Under the pieces are notes generated by a model. That model saw nothing but the letters and a program-made list of their open reading frames with translations, was not told where the DNA came from and ran no database searches. From Bog-473 sp963817735 (GTDB taxonomy: Bacteria > Actinomycetota > Acidimicrobiia > Acidimicrobiales > RAAP-2): 64,000 nt of DNA. Made by a program: the position numbers and the translations under genes. This document shows, piece by piece, positions 44,472 through 52,423 of this stretch; positions within the stretch are counted from its first letter, which is position 1, and each line of letters starts with the position of its first letter. The stretch is taken from the NCBI GenBank assembly GCA_963817735.1, contig CAWFPP010000001.1, positions 1 through 64,000 on the forward strand, read 5' to 3'.

Positions 44472-44625
44472 GATTGTGCGAGCAACTGTCAACTGCCCAG
44501 GTTCGAAGGTCCTCTCAAATCGGGACGTTCGTCCCATTTGGTGCCGTGCAGCGCGACCACGCCCAATGCCGCACCCATGGCCCCTCGCACGCATCGGGTG
44601 TGCAGCAGTGCCAAAGGGTCACCGA

Positions 44626-44817
44626 TCAAGCACGTTGCACGCCCGCTTCCGAACCGAACTGCGTCAGCACCCCCTCGAGCGAGGCACGCCGAGCGCGCAG
44701 CCCATCGCGATAGGTGGGGTTGTCCGTCGCCGCGATCTCTGAGCTGAGGTCCCCGAGCGCTCCCCGCAGGAGCTCTCCCAGATCCACCACCTGCTCGTCG
44801 GTCAGTTCAATCTTCAT
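44626..44817 (-). CDS. Small conserved hypothetical protein
   Basis: 63 residues: MKIELTDEQVVDLGELLRGALG, then EIAATDNPTYRDGLRARRASLEGVL. Soluble, helical, acidic N-terminal half; AGGGAC lies 6 nt before the ATG. Not recognised by function. A DosR-like box (44899-44912) lies 82 bp upstream, in divergent arrangement with the POR gamma remnant, so it may be hypoxia-regulated. Confidence 0.6.
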   Translation of the reverse strand: MKIELTDEQVVDLGELLRGALGDLSSEIAATDNPTYRDGLRARRASLEGVLTQFGSEAGVQRA

Positions 44818-44898
44818 CGCATGTCCCTCTCATAGCGGCGGGCAAGAAGCCCAAGCTTCCGTGATGTCAATTGATGCCGCTCGAGCGCCGGAGCACAA

Positions 44899-44974
44899 GG
44901 GACTTACGTCATAACACCAGGTCTGCTCCGGAGGACCTATGTCTCTATTCACTCCAGTGGGCGCGAGGCAGGCT
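44899..44974. promoter_or_regulatory. Two DosR-like boxes and a -10 before the POR gamma remnant
   Basis: GGGACTTACGTCAT (44899-44912) and AGGACCTATGTCTC (44932-44945), 33 bp apart. The second is centred 42.5 bp before GTG 44981, with CAGGCT (44969-44974) at -12 to -7: the same layout as the intact POR promoter. Confidence 0.6.
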
Positions 44975-44980
44975 GAAGTG

Positions 44981-45238
44981 GTGCGCTTCCACAACCGGGG
45001 CTGGCAAGGCGCTGTGACCGCGGCCGCCGTGCTCGGCGACCTTGCCGAGGGAGAGTTCAAGGGGCATTCATTGCCGTCCGCCCACGATCGATACCTCTTC
45101 ACCAGATCGCGGGTCTTCTCGTCCGAAGAGTTCAGTGCTGTCGAAGCTGGCGGATCCCCCCGGTACCTGATTGAGCTCGGCGGCAATCGTCCTTCGCGAA
45201 GACCCGGACGACTCTGGTCAGCAGACCCATCGTCGTGA
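44981..45238 (+). pseudogene. Truncated POR gamma-subunit paralogue
   Basis: From GTG 44981 the frame reads VRFHNRGWQGAVTAAAVLGDLAEGEF, matching VRFHGRGGQGAVTAAELLALAAFEDD of the intact porG at 12.5 kb. Similarity fades after about 35 residues (SLPS aligns with SFPS), and the rest is unrelated. The glycine-rich motif is damaged (RGWQG). It is a 5' gene fragment with an apparently intact promoter; no alpha or beta paralogue follows. Confidence 0.7.
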
Positions 45239-45282
45239 TGATCATCGACTCGGCTACACGGCCAAAGGTCGAGGATGGTGGG

Positions 45283-45540
45283 ATGTCTGGGGCGAGACGC
45301 CGGGTGACGCTGGCCGTTCTGTGCGTCACCTTGTTGCTCATCAGCCTCGACAACACGATCCTCAACGTCGCCCTGCCGTCAATCGTCCGGGGTTTGCAGG
45401 CCACTTCGACGCAACTGCAATGGGTGGTGGATTCCTTCGCAGTCTGCTTCGCTGGCTTGCTGCTCACATTCGGAGCGTTGGGCGATCGATTAGGTCGCAA
45501 GTGGGTGTTCATGGCCGGGCCGGGAGGGGTGGAGCAATGA
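45283..45540 (+). pseudogene. Truncated DHA2-type MFS exporter
   Basis: 85 residues from ATG 45283: LAVLCVTLLLISLDNTILNVALPSIVRGL, LQWVVDSFAVCFAGLLLTFGALGDRLGRKWVFMAG. This is the first two helices and motif A of a 14-helix exporter of about 500 residues, similar to the intact one at 2.4-4.1 kb; the frame then ends in GPGGVEQ. The following 290 bp (to 45830) hold no recognised gene. Confidence 0.8.
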
Positions 45541-45830
45541 GGCAGGTTCGCAGAGCGGCCTCCGGTACGCCGGGAAGGTCGGCACCGGGTTCACCTCAGT
45601 GGGGCTCCTCACGGACGCGTCGGCCGGGCGCTTTGATAGCAGAGCGCTGTCACTCCCGAACGGAGTTTGGGCGTGACCATGGATCGGTCCTCACAGAGGA
45701 CACGAGGGCCATTCGCTGCGAACGCGGAATCCGAGGTCAACGGGCTTGAAATTGGATAGCGGGACCTGCGTCTGAGCGCGACGCAGCATTCTGCCTTGGT
45801 ATCGTCCGTTCAATTCCGCGCCAGGGAGGA

Positions 45831-46265
45831 TTAGTGGGCTGACGCGCAATTCGGACAGGTGCCAATAATTTCGACGGTATGGGTCACATCGACGAACCCA
45901 TTGTCCCTCCCGGTCTTGGTGGCCCAGTGTTCGACCTCCGGTCCTTCAACTTCAATCGCGACACCGCAGTGACGGCAGACCAGGTGGTGGTGGTGTTCCC
46001 CGCTGGCGCAGCGACGGTATCGAGTTTCGCCATCATCACTTCGTAGGGCGTCAAGCTCGCCGGCGTCGGCGAGCGCCCGTACTTGGTTGTAGACGGTTGT
46101 GAGGGCGACGTTCTCGCCTTGGGCCCGGAGCTGGGCGTGAAGTTCTTGAGCGGAGCGGAACCCGTCCGATGCTTCAAGGACGGCAGCCAGCGCGCGCTTT
46201 TGCCGCGTGGAGCGCTCTTGCGGCGTCCGGAGGGACCGACCATCGTCGTCGGCGGTGATCACCAT
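45831..46265 (-). CDS. zur: Fur-family zinc regulator (Zur-like)
   Basis: 144 residues. Winged helix RQKRALAAVLEASDGFRSAQELHAQLRAQGENVALTTVYNQVRALADAGELD, then the metal-sensing domain RRCASGEHHHHLVCRHCGVAIEVEGPEVEHWA and C-terminal CPNC, giving the two CxxC structural zinc pairs of Zur/Fur. The HHHH run and gene context (znu transporter, SmtB-like gene) indicate zinc rather than iron. In mycobacteria smtB and zur (furB) are likewise one operon. It represses high-affinity zinc uptake when zinc is replete. Confidence 0.88.
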   Translation of the reverse strand: MVITADDDGRSLRTPQERSTRQKRALAAVLEASDGFRSAQELHAQLRAQGENVALTTVYNQVRALADAGELDALRSDDGETRYRRCASGEHHHHLVCRHCGVAIEVEGPEVEHWATKTGRDNGFVDVTHTVEIIGTCPNCASAH

Positions 46266-46284
46266 GTCGTCGATGTCTCGAGGT

Positions 46285-46398
46285 TCAGTGGTTGTCCCAG
46301 TGGCCTACATCGTTGGCGCGCAGAATTGCTACGTGCCTGCAACCGTCACGGTGAACATGTGGGTGATCGGAGCGCTCGGTGCCGGTCGTCGCGGTCAT
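46285..46398 (-). CDS. Small His-rich peptide between arsR/smtB and zur
   Basis: 37 residues: MTATTGTERSDHPHVHRDGC, then RHVAILRANDVGHWDNH. The ATG overlaps the stop of the preceding regulator (ATGA) and the stop is 19 bp before zur. HPHVHRDGCRHVA resembles the start of small His-rich zinc-associated proteins found next to zinc-uptake genes in actinobacteria (HxHxxxC.H pattern); the rest is shortened. A metal-buffering role is inferred. Confidence 0.55.
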   Translation of the reverse strand: MTATTGTERSDHPHVHRDGCRHVAILRANDVGHWDNH

Positions 46399-46709
46399 GG
46401 GTGTTCCTCCTGGGAGTGTCGGATGGCGTCGTCGACGATGTGACCGACGTGGTCGTCGGCAAGCTGGTACGTGATTTCGGCACCGCGTCTGGTCGTCGTG
46501 ACAAGGCCGGAGTCTCGCAACACCTTGAGGTGCTGCGAGAGGAGTGGCTGGCTTACGGTCCGTCCCGATGCTTCGAGCGACGTCTGTAGCTCGTGCACGC
46601 AGCGAGGACCCTCTCCAAGCTCGACCACGGTAGCCAGGCGGATCGGAGAGGCGAGGGCTTTGAGCAGATCCACCGCTCCTGCCAGCCGGTCCTTCACGTT
46701 CGTGTCCAC
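46395..46709 (-). CDS. ArsR/SmtB-family metal-responsive regulator
   Basis: 104 residues. LLKALASPIRLATVVELGEGPRCVHELQTSLEASGRTVSQPLLSQHLKVLRDSGLVTTTRRGAEITYQLADDHVGHIVDDAIRHSQEEHP. The recognition helix SQPLLSQHLKVLRDSGLV is classic. C-terminal DDHVGHIVDDAIRHSQEEH provides the Asp/His alpha-5 zinc site of SmtB-type sensors. First gene of the smtB-HisRich-zur operon, divergent from znuA. Confidence 0.9.
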   Translation of the reverse strand: MDTNVKDRLAGAVDLLKALASPIRLATVVELGEGPRCVHELQTSLEASGRTVSQPLLSQHLKVLRDSGLVTTTRRGAEITYQLADDHVGHIVDDAIRHSQEEHP

Positions 46710-46731
46710 CGCTGAAACACATTAGTCATTC

Positions 46732-46804
46732 CTTATATAAGCAGCAAGCCATGGTTACTCTGTCCAGCCGTATTTGCAATCGTTTTAGATACTAAGTAAC
46801 GTTA
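46732..46804. promoter_or_regulatory. Divergent zinc-regulatory region with Zur-box-like palindrome
   Basis: The AT-rich gap between the regulator operon and znuA holds CTTATATAAG (46732-46741, perfect palindrome, possibly a SmtB site), an imperfect palindrome with core AATCGTTTT (46771-46791) similar to actinobacterial Zur boxes, and TAACGTTA (46797-46804). Assignment of site to protein is by resemblance. Confidence 0.45.
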
Positions 46805-46907
46805 TCTGGAACGGATCCAGACAAGCACGGATTCGGCCCGGCCCCAGAGGGACGGCAGAGCCCGGTCGGACACGCCGACCAGGACGAAGGAAAGTGACGA
46901 GACGACG

Positions 46908-47840
46908 ATGACCAGATTCGCGAAGGTGGCCACTGGAGGTGTGGCGCTCGGGGCGCTCCTGCTTGCCGCGGGGTTCGGCTTGTCGTCGACCCCCGCGTCG
47001 GCTGCGACGAGGAGCAAAGTGGCGATCGTGGCGGGGGAGAACGAATACGGGAACGTTGCATCGCAGATCGGCGGCAACTACGTGGACATCTACTCGGTGG
47101 ACTCCAACCCGAACACCGATCCCCACACCTATGAGGCCACCCCGAGCGTGGGGCAGAAGATCGCCAGCGCGAACCTGCTGATCGAGAACGGGGTCGGCTA
47201 CGACACATTCATGGGCACGCTCGCCTCCGCGTCGCCGAACAATGCGCGCAAGGTCATCAATGTGCAGCATCTACTCGGCCTGCCGGACAGCACGGCGAAT
47301 CCGCACCTCTGGTACAACCCCAAGACGATGCCGGCTGTGGCGAAGGCCTTGGCGGCGGATCTGTCTGCGCTCGACCCAGCTCACTCGTCGACCTTCAGGA
47401 CGAACGAGACCAAGTTCGTGACTTCGCTCCAGCCTTGGCTCAAGGCCATCGCAGCGTTCAAGGCCAAGCACGCGGGGACGACGGCGGCGACGACCGAGCC
47501 CGTCGCCGACTACATGCTCCAAGCAATGGGGATCCACAACCTGACGCCGTGGCAGTTCCAAGCCGACATCATGAACGGTACCGATCCCACCCCCCAAGAC
47601 ATCTCGTTGGAGAAGGGTTTCTTCACCAAGCACCAGGTCAAGGTGTTCTGCTACAACCAGCAGGTCACCGATCCGCTCACCGACTCCATTCGCCAGACCG
47701 CCCTGGCGGCTGGCGTCCCGGTGGTCGGGGTGTACGAGACGATGCCAGTTCCCGGCTACGACTACCAGTCGTGGATGATGGCAGAGCTCAACGCCATCGA
47801 AAAGGCCATCACTACCGGTACCTCCACCCAGCACCTGTGA
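46908..47840 (+). CDS. znuA: Zinc ABC transporter substrate-binding protein
   Basis: 310 residues with a Sec signal (KVATGGVALGALLLAAGFGLSSTPASA, cleavage near residue 33). SKVAIVAGENEYGNVASQIGGNYVDIYSVDSNPNTDPHTYEATPS gives metal ligand 1 (His of DPHTYE), NPHLWYNPKTMP ligand 2, and QVTDPLTDSIRQTALAAGVPVVGVYE the final Asp region. The usual third His is replaced in EPVADYMLQAMG, and there is no long His-rich loop. Cluster A-1 family; captures zinc (or manganese) outside the membrane. First gene of znuACBB. Confidence 0.9.
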   Translation: MTRFAKVATGGVALGALLLAAGFGLSSTPASAATRSKVAIVAGENEYGNVASQIGGNYVDIYSVDSNPNTDPHTYEATPSVGQKIASANLLIENGVGYDTFMGTLASASPNNARKVINVQHLLGLPDSTANPHLWYNPKTMPAVAKALAADLSALDPAHSSTFRTNETKFVTSLQPWLKAIAAFKAKHAGTTAATTEPVADYMLQAMGIHNLTPWQFQADIMNGTDPTPQDISLEKGFFTKHQVKVFCYNQQVTDPLTDSIRQTALAAGVPVVGVYETMPVPGYDYQSWMMAELNAIEKAITTGTSTQHL

Positions 47841-48724
47841 TCGCGGAGGCCGACCCGGCAAGGGCGACGGCGTCGCTTTTGGGCAAAGATCACGCCGTCA
47901 TGTCAGAGGGTGTCGAAGAGGTACTGGCGGTCGAGGATGTGAGCGCGTCCTTGGGCGGCCGACTCATCCTCGACCGAGTGTCCTTCTCCATCGAGAAGGG
48001 CGGGTTCTGTGGTCTCATCGGCTCCAATGGAGCCGGGAAGACCACGCTGCTGCGGGTGATTCTCGGCCTGATCGCCCCGAGCGGGGGGCGGGTCGTCGTC
48101 TCGGGCGGGACCCAGTCGCGATCGAACCCGCAGATCGGTTACGTCCCCCAAAAGATCGTGCTCGAGCCGGACGTACCGCTGCGGGCCCGGGACCTGGTCG
48201 GGCTCGGTCTCGACGGCCACCGCTTCGGGATCTCCAGACCTGCGGCGAGGCGTCGTCTCGCCGTCGACGAGATCCTCGACGCGGTCGGAGCCACTGCGTT
48301 CGCCGACGCCCGTATCGGGAACCTGTCGGGTGGGGAGCAGCAACGTGTGATGATCGCCCAGGCACTTATCGGCCGCCCCAAGCTGTTGTTGCTCGACGAA
48401 CCGCTGGCGAACCTGGACATCCGCTCAGCCGCCGAAATCGTCGAGCTCCTGGCCCGGATCGCCGCAGAACAGCACATCGCCATCCTGCTTTCCGCGCATG
48501 ACATGAACCCGCTGCTGCCCTTCATGGACCGTGTCGTCTACCTCGCTGACGGCCGTGCGGTATCGGGGACGACCGACGAGGTGGTTCGAACTGACACCCT
48601 CAGTCGGCTCTACGGCCATCACGTCGAGGTGATCCGCGTCGATGGCCGGGTGTTGGTCGTCTCGGGCGCAGAACATCAGGCCCACCATGCCGGAGACGCC
48701 GACCCGTTCTTCCGTGGGCTGTGA
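47837..48724 (+). CDS. znuC: Zinc ABC transporter ATP-binding protein
   Basis: 295 residues from GTG 47837, which overlaps the znuA stop; ATG 47900 is an alternative. Walker A GLIGSNGAGKTTLLRVILG, Q-loop GYVPQKIVL, signature NLSGGEQQRVMIAQALIGRP, Walker B LLLLDEPLANLD, H-loop LLSAHDMNPLLP. The C-terminus ends with EHQAHHAGDADPFF. Energises metal import with the two permeases that follow. Confidence 0.93.
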   Translation: MIAEADPARATASLLGKDHAVMSEGVEEVLAVEDVSASLGGRLILDRVSFSIEKGGFCGLIGSNGAGKTTLLRVILGLIAPSGGRVVVSGGTQSRSNPQIGYVPQKIVLEPDVPLRARDLVGLGLDGHRFGISRPAARRRLAVDEILDAVGATAFADARIGNLSGGEQQRVMIAQALIGRPKLLLLDEPLANLDIRSAAEIVELLARIAAEQHIAILLSAHDMNPLLPFMDRVVYLADGRAVSGTTDEVVRTDTLSRLYGHHVEVIRVDGRVLVVSGAEHQAHHAGDADPFFRGL

Positions 48725-49650
48725 TGCTCGTCGGAGTGTCGTGGTCGACTCTGATCGAACCCGGATTCTTCTCGTCGGAGCCGGTACAGGTCGCTCTGGT
48801 CGTGGGTGCGCTCGCGGCAGTGGTGTCGGGCATCGTGGGAGTGTTCACGGTTATCCGGGGGCAATCGTTCGCTGGGCACGCCTTGTCTGACATCGGCACT
48901 GCGGGCGGTTCTGCCGCTGTGTTGGTCGGGGCGTCCACGCTGTACGGCTTCGTCGTCTTCAACGTGGCTGCCGCCGGGGTCATGGAGCTGATCGGCATCC
49001 GCAAGCCCCGGGGGCGGGATCTCGCCACAGGCATCGTGCTCGGCGCCTCGCTGGGGTTGGCGGCCCTGTTTCTCTACGAGGACACCGTCTCTACGAGCAC
49101 CACCGGGGCCACCGTGAACGTGCTCTTCGGTTCTATCTTCACCTTGCCCCCGGGTATCACGACGGTCATGGCCGTCCTCGGCTTCGCTTCTGTGGCACTG
49201 ATCGTCGTCTTGTACCGGCCTCTCTTGCTCAGCTCGGTGAGTTACGAGCTGGCTGCGGCGCGTCGCGTGCCCGTCCGCCTCGTCGGTGCCGGCTATCTGT
49301 TGGCTCTCGCCCTGGCGGTGTCGATGTCGTCGGTCACGATCGGGGCCATCCTCTCGACGGCGCTCTTGATCGGACCCGCCGCCATCGCCCTACGGTTGGC
49401 CACACGCATCGGGATCGCCATAGCAGTCGCCGCCGCGGTCGGCGTCCTTTCGTGTTGGGCCGGGACGTTGATTGCCTACGACAGCACTGTCTGGGCTGGG
49501 GGAAACGGCTGGCCGGTCAGCTTCTGCATCGTGGCTGTCATCTTCGTCCTCTATTTCGCCGCCGGAATCGTCTCTCGCCTCCGAGCGGATCGGCGACGGG
49601 CAAGGGGTGGCGTTCTGCGGTCGGCTGTCGAGGCAGTCGAGGTCGCCTGA
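48724..49650 (+). CDS. znuB: Zinc ABC transporter permease (first)
   Basis: 308 residues with about eight or nine helices: VQVALVVGALAAVVSGIVGVFTVIRGQSFAGHALSDIGTAGGSAAVLVG is the ABC-3 family N-terminus, with GILSTALLIGPAAIALRLATR near the C-terminus. ATG 48724 or GTG 48721 both overlap the znuC stop. Forms the membrane channel. Confidence 0.92.
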   Translation: MLVGVSWSTLIEPGFFSSEPVQVALVVGALAAVVSGIVGVFTVIRGQSFAGHALSDIGTAGGSAAVLVGASTLYGFVVFNVAAAGVMELIGIRKPRGRDLATGIVLGASLGLAALFLYEDTVSTSTTGATVNVLFGSIFTLPPGITTVMAVLGFASVALIVVLYRPLLLSSVSYELAAARRVPVRLVGAGYLLALALAVSMSSVTIGAILSTALLIGPAAIALRLATRIGIAIAVAAAVGVLSCWAGTLIAYDSTVWAGGNGWPVSFCIVAVIFVLYFAAGIVSRLRADRRRARGGVLRSAVEAVEVA

Positions 49651-50438
49651 TGTTCGCCAGCTTCATGATCAACGCTTGGGAGGCGGCGACCATCGTGGCC
49701 ATCGTGGCGGGTGTGGTCGGCTTCTTCACGGTCCTTCGCGGCGCGGCCTTTGCCGCGCATTCCCTTCCGAACGGGGCCTTCGCGGGCGCCGCCGGAGCCG
49801 TCCTGATCGGCGCCAACACCATCGTCGGTCTCGGCGTGTTCTCCCTGGCCGGGGCCGGGATGATCGCTGGGCTTGGCCGGCGCGCTCGAAGTGACGTCGC
49901 CACTGCGCTCACGATCGTGCTGATGTTGGCTCTCGGCGATCTGTTCCTGTCGCGCACGAGCGAATATGCCCCCGAGATCTTCTCCCTTCTCTTCGGTGAA
50001 GTTCTCGGGGTCTCCACCAGCAAGCTCATTCCCACTGCGGTGATTGCCGCCGTGTGCATCGTGGCAATCGTTGCCCTCTACCGGCCGCTGATGCTCTCTT
50101 CGGTCACCCCCGACATCGCCGAGGCGCGCGGGATCAACCCTCGGATGATGGATCTGGCCTTTCTGATCGTGGTGGCGCTGGTGACGACCATGGCTGTCCC
50201 AGTGGTTGGGTCCCTGCTGATCTTCAGCTTGCTGATCGGCCCGCCCGCCGCCGCGAGGTCGTTCACCAACCGTCCCCTCGTGGCGATCGGCCTGTCCGTT
50301 GTCTTCGCGCTCGTGACGGTGTGGGTGGCGATCGCCGTCTCCTACGAGACGAACCTCCCGATCGGCTTCTTCGTCGGTGCGCTCAGCGCGTTCGCGTACA
50401 CCGTCGGGCGAGCATGGACGGCGATCAAGCACAGATAA
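49650..50438 (+). CDS. znuB: Zinc ABC transporter permease (second)
   Basis: 262 residues. FMINAWEAATIVAIVAGVVGFFTVLRGAAFAAHSLPNGAFAGAAGAVLIGANTIVGLGVFSLAGAGMIAGLG and AVPVVGSLLIFSLLIGPPAAARSFTNRP mark another ABC-3 permease, starting at the last base of the previous stop (TGATG). Two different permeases in one operon suggest a heterodimeric channel, as in several actinobacterial manganese/zinc systems. Confidence 0.92.
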   Translation: MFASFMINAWEAATIVAIVAGVVGFFTVLRGAAFAAHSLPNGAFAGAAGAVLIGANTIVGLGVFSLAGAGMIAGLGRRARSDVATALTIVLMLALGDLFLSRTSEYAPEIFSLLFGEVLGVSTSKLIPTAVIAAVCIVAIVALYRPLMLSSVTPDIAEARGINPRMMDLAFLIVVALVTTMAVPVVGSLLIFSLLIGPPAAARSFTNRPLVAIGLSVVFALVTVWVAIAVSYETNLPIGFFVGALSAFAYTVGRAWTAIKHR

Positions 50439-50474
50439 AGGCATGATGCCCGAGGTTGGGAGATCCCTAGCGTC

Positions 50475-50918
50475 TCAACCCGCATGCGCCCCTGGCCTCG
50501 AAGCGTCGGCGATGGCGGCGCTCGACATGGCAGCGAACCAGGCCTCGACTCTGTCTTCCGACCAGCCTCTCCCCTCGGTCAGATAGACGTACACCTCGGG
50601 ACTGACCAGGGCCCAGACCGCATCAACGACATCCTCGGGTGTTTCAGCGCCGAGGATCAGGACGAGGCCGGCAGCGGTCACGCTGTGACGGTCCTCGTCG
50701 CACTGGGCCAGCCGGACCCGAGCCGCCTCCTCGCTCACCGCGGCCTCTTGAAGCGCCTTCAGGATCGGTACCGAGCGCTGGTAGACGCGGAGCGTGAATC
50801 GCACTCCCGTGCCGAGACGCTCCGACCTCCTCCCTTTGGCGAAGAGGGCGAATTCGGGGTGGTCGACCATCGCGGCCTCTTCGTCATCTCCGACGATGGG
50901 GACGTCGACCACCGCCAT
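50475..50918 (-). CDS. TetR C-terminal-domain protein lacking the DNA-binding domain
   Basis: 147 residues from ATG 50918. VYQRSVPILKALQEAAVSEEAARVRLAQCDEDRHSVTAAGLVLILGAETPEDVVDAVWALVSPEVYVYLTEGRGWSEDRVEAWFAAM matches the ligand-binding half of TetR-family regulators, including the terminal SPEVY..L...RGWS.DR.E.W motif. No helix-turn-helix precedes it in any frame, so it is a truncated relic or a stand-alone dimerisation domain. Divergent from the peroxiredoxin gene. Confidence 0.65.
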   Translation of the reverse strand: MAVVDVPIVGDDEEAAMVDHPEFALFAKGRRSERLGTGVRFTLRVYQRSVPILKALQEAAVSEEAARVRLAQCDEDRHSVTAAGLVLILGAETPEDVVDAVWALVSPEVYVYLTEGRGWSEDRVEAWFAAMSSAAIADASRPGAHAG

Positions 50919-50998
50919 CTGACTCAATCCACCACCATCTGTAAGGTGGCCGGCAAGCCTGATGGACAGGTGAACGATGGAAAGAGAGGGGCACGAGC

Positions 50999-51655
50999 AT
51001 GGGCCTATCAATTGGCGAGACGGCGCCGGACTTCACGGCCGATACGACGGAAGGCAAGATCGAGTTCCATGACTGGATCGGGGACTCGTGGGCGGTCCTG
51101 TTCTCCCACCCCAAGGACTTCACGCCGATCTGCACCACCGAGCTCGGCTATATGGCCAAGCTCAAGCCCGAGTTCGACAAGCGCGGGGTCAAGATCATCG
51201 GGCTGTCGGTGGACAGCACTGAGAACCACGAGAAGTGGGCCGACGACATCGAAGAGACGCAGGGCACCCGTCCCAACTATCCGATGATCGGCGACACGGA
51301 CTTCAACGTGTCCAAGCTCTACGGCATGCTGCCCGCCAGCGCCTCCGGGGACCCGAAGGACCGCACGCCGGCCGACAACCAGACCGTTCGCAACGTCTTC
51401 GTGATCGGACCCGACAAGAAGGTCAAGTTGATCCTGGTGTACCCCATGACGACCGGTCGCAACTTCGACGAGGTGCTCAGGGTCATCGACTCGCTCCAGC
51501 TCACGGCCAACCACAAGGTGGCCACGCCGGTCAACTGGAAGCAGGGCGAGGATGTCGTCATCACCGGCGCGGTCTCCAACGACGAGGCCAAGGAGATCTA
51601 CGGCACCTGGAAGGAGCCCAAGCCCTACATCCGGATCGTGCCGCAACCGAGTTGA
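50999..51655 (+). CDS. 1-Cys peroxiredoxin (Prx6/AhpC-TSA family)
   Basis: 218 residues. LFSHPKDFTPICTTELGYMAKLKPEFDKRGVKIIGLSVDS holds the peroxidatic Cys in PxxxT..C; KLILVYPMTTGRNFDEVLRVIDSLQL and the long C-terminal domain TPVNWKQGEDVVITGAVSNDEAKEIYG are Prx6-type. No resolving Cys is present. Reduces hydrogen peroxide and organic peroxides in the cytosol. GAGAGGGG lies 6 nt upstream of the ATG. A small inverted repeat CCACC-N8-GGTGG (50932-50949) lies between it and the divergent TetR relic. Confidence 0.94.
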   Translation: MGLSIGETAPDFTADTTEGKIEFHDWIGDSWAVLFSHPKDFTPICTTELGYMAKLKPEFDKRGVKIIGLSVDSTENHEKWADDIEETQGTRPNYPMIGDTDFNVSKLYGMLPASASGDPKDRTPADNQTVRNVFVIGPDKKVKLILVYPMTTGRNFDEVLRVIDSLQLTANHKVATPVNWKQGEDVVITGAVSNDEAKEIYGTWKEPKPYIRIVPQPS

Positions 51656-51888
51656 GCTGATCTGGGTCGACAAGCGGACCGGTGTCCGCAGCAGCGGCGA
51701 CCGCTGTGGACGCCGGTTCCGTCGCGTCAGTGGCCGGGACGGAGTCAGCCACCGGTTCTCCGATGACGTCTGCGGCGCGGGACCTGTCGGCAGGTTTGCG
51801 ACGGCCTCCGCCGCAGGAGAATGATGCGAGCACCGGAAGGATCGAGGTTGATGCATCCGGTGACAGGCGATGGGCAGGGGAGCGGGAA

Positions 51889-52356
51889 ATGAAGGACAAC
51901 GTGTTTACGGTCGAGCGACTCATCGGCGCTGCGCCAGAGGCGATCTTCGATGTCTTGGCCGACCCGGCCAAGCACGCCCTCATTGACGGTTCGGGCATGC
52001 TGCAAGGAGCGAACCAGGCGGCATCCGCTCGCCTCGCCCTCGGCGACACGTTCAGTATGGGCATGAAGCTAGGGGTCCGCTACTCGACGGTGAACACCGT
52101 GGTCGAGTTCGAGGAGAACCGTCGCATTGCGTGGCAAACAGGACCGAAGGGCAGGATGGAGCCGTACGTGGCTGGACGGATCTGGCGCTACGAGCTCGAA
52201 CCTCAGGGTGATCGGACCATGGTCCGGGAAAGTTGGGACATCACCAACGATCACCAACGGGTGCTCCTGCGGCTGGGCGACATCTACTCGAAGAAGACCC
52301 GTCGAGACATGGAGCTCACGCTGGCGCGCCTCGACGCCTTGGTGACCGCACCTTGA
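51889..52356 (+). CDS. SRPBCC (START-like) family protein
   Basis: 155 residues from ATG 51889; the open frame upstream has no family pattern. MKDNVFTVERLIGAAPEAIFDVLADPAKHALIDGSGML is the Polyketide_cyc2/AHSA1-like N-terminus, with GDTFSMGMKLGVRYSTVNTVVEFEENRRIAWQTG and a C-terminal helix TRRDMELTLARLDALV. Binds an unknown hydrophobic ligand in its helix-grip cavity. Confidence 0.85.
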   Translation: MKDNVFTVERLIGAAPEAIFDVLADPAKHALIDGSGMLQGANQAASARLALGDTFSMGMKLGVRYSTVNTVVEFEENRRIAWQTGPKGRMEPYVAGRIWRYELEPQGDRTMVRESWDITNDHQRVLLRLGDIYSKKTRRDMELTLARLDALVTAP

Positions 52357-52423
52357 CCGGCGGCCTCTGATTGGTCTGCCGTCGGTGCGCCCGCAATCGG
52401 GGAACGACCTCTTGACTCAGTGG

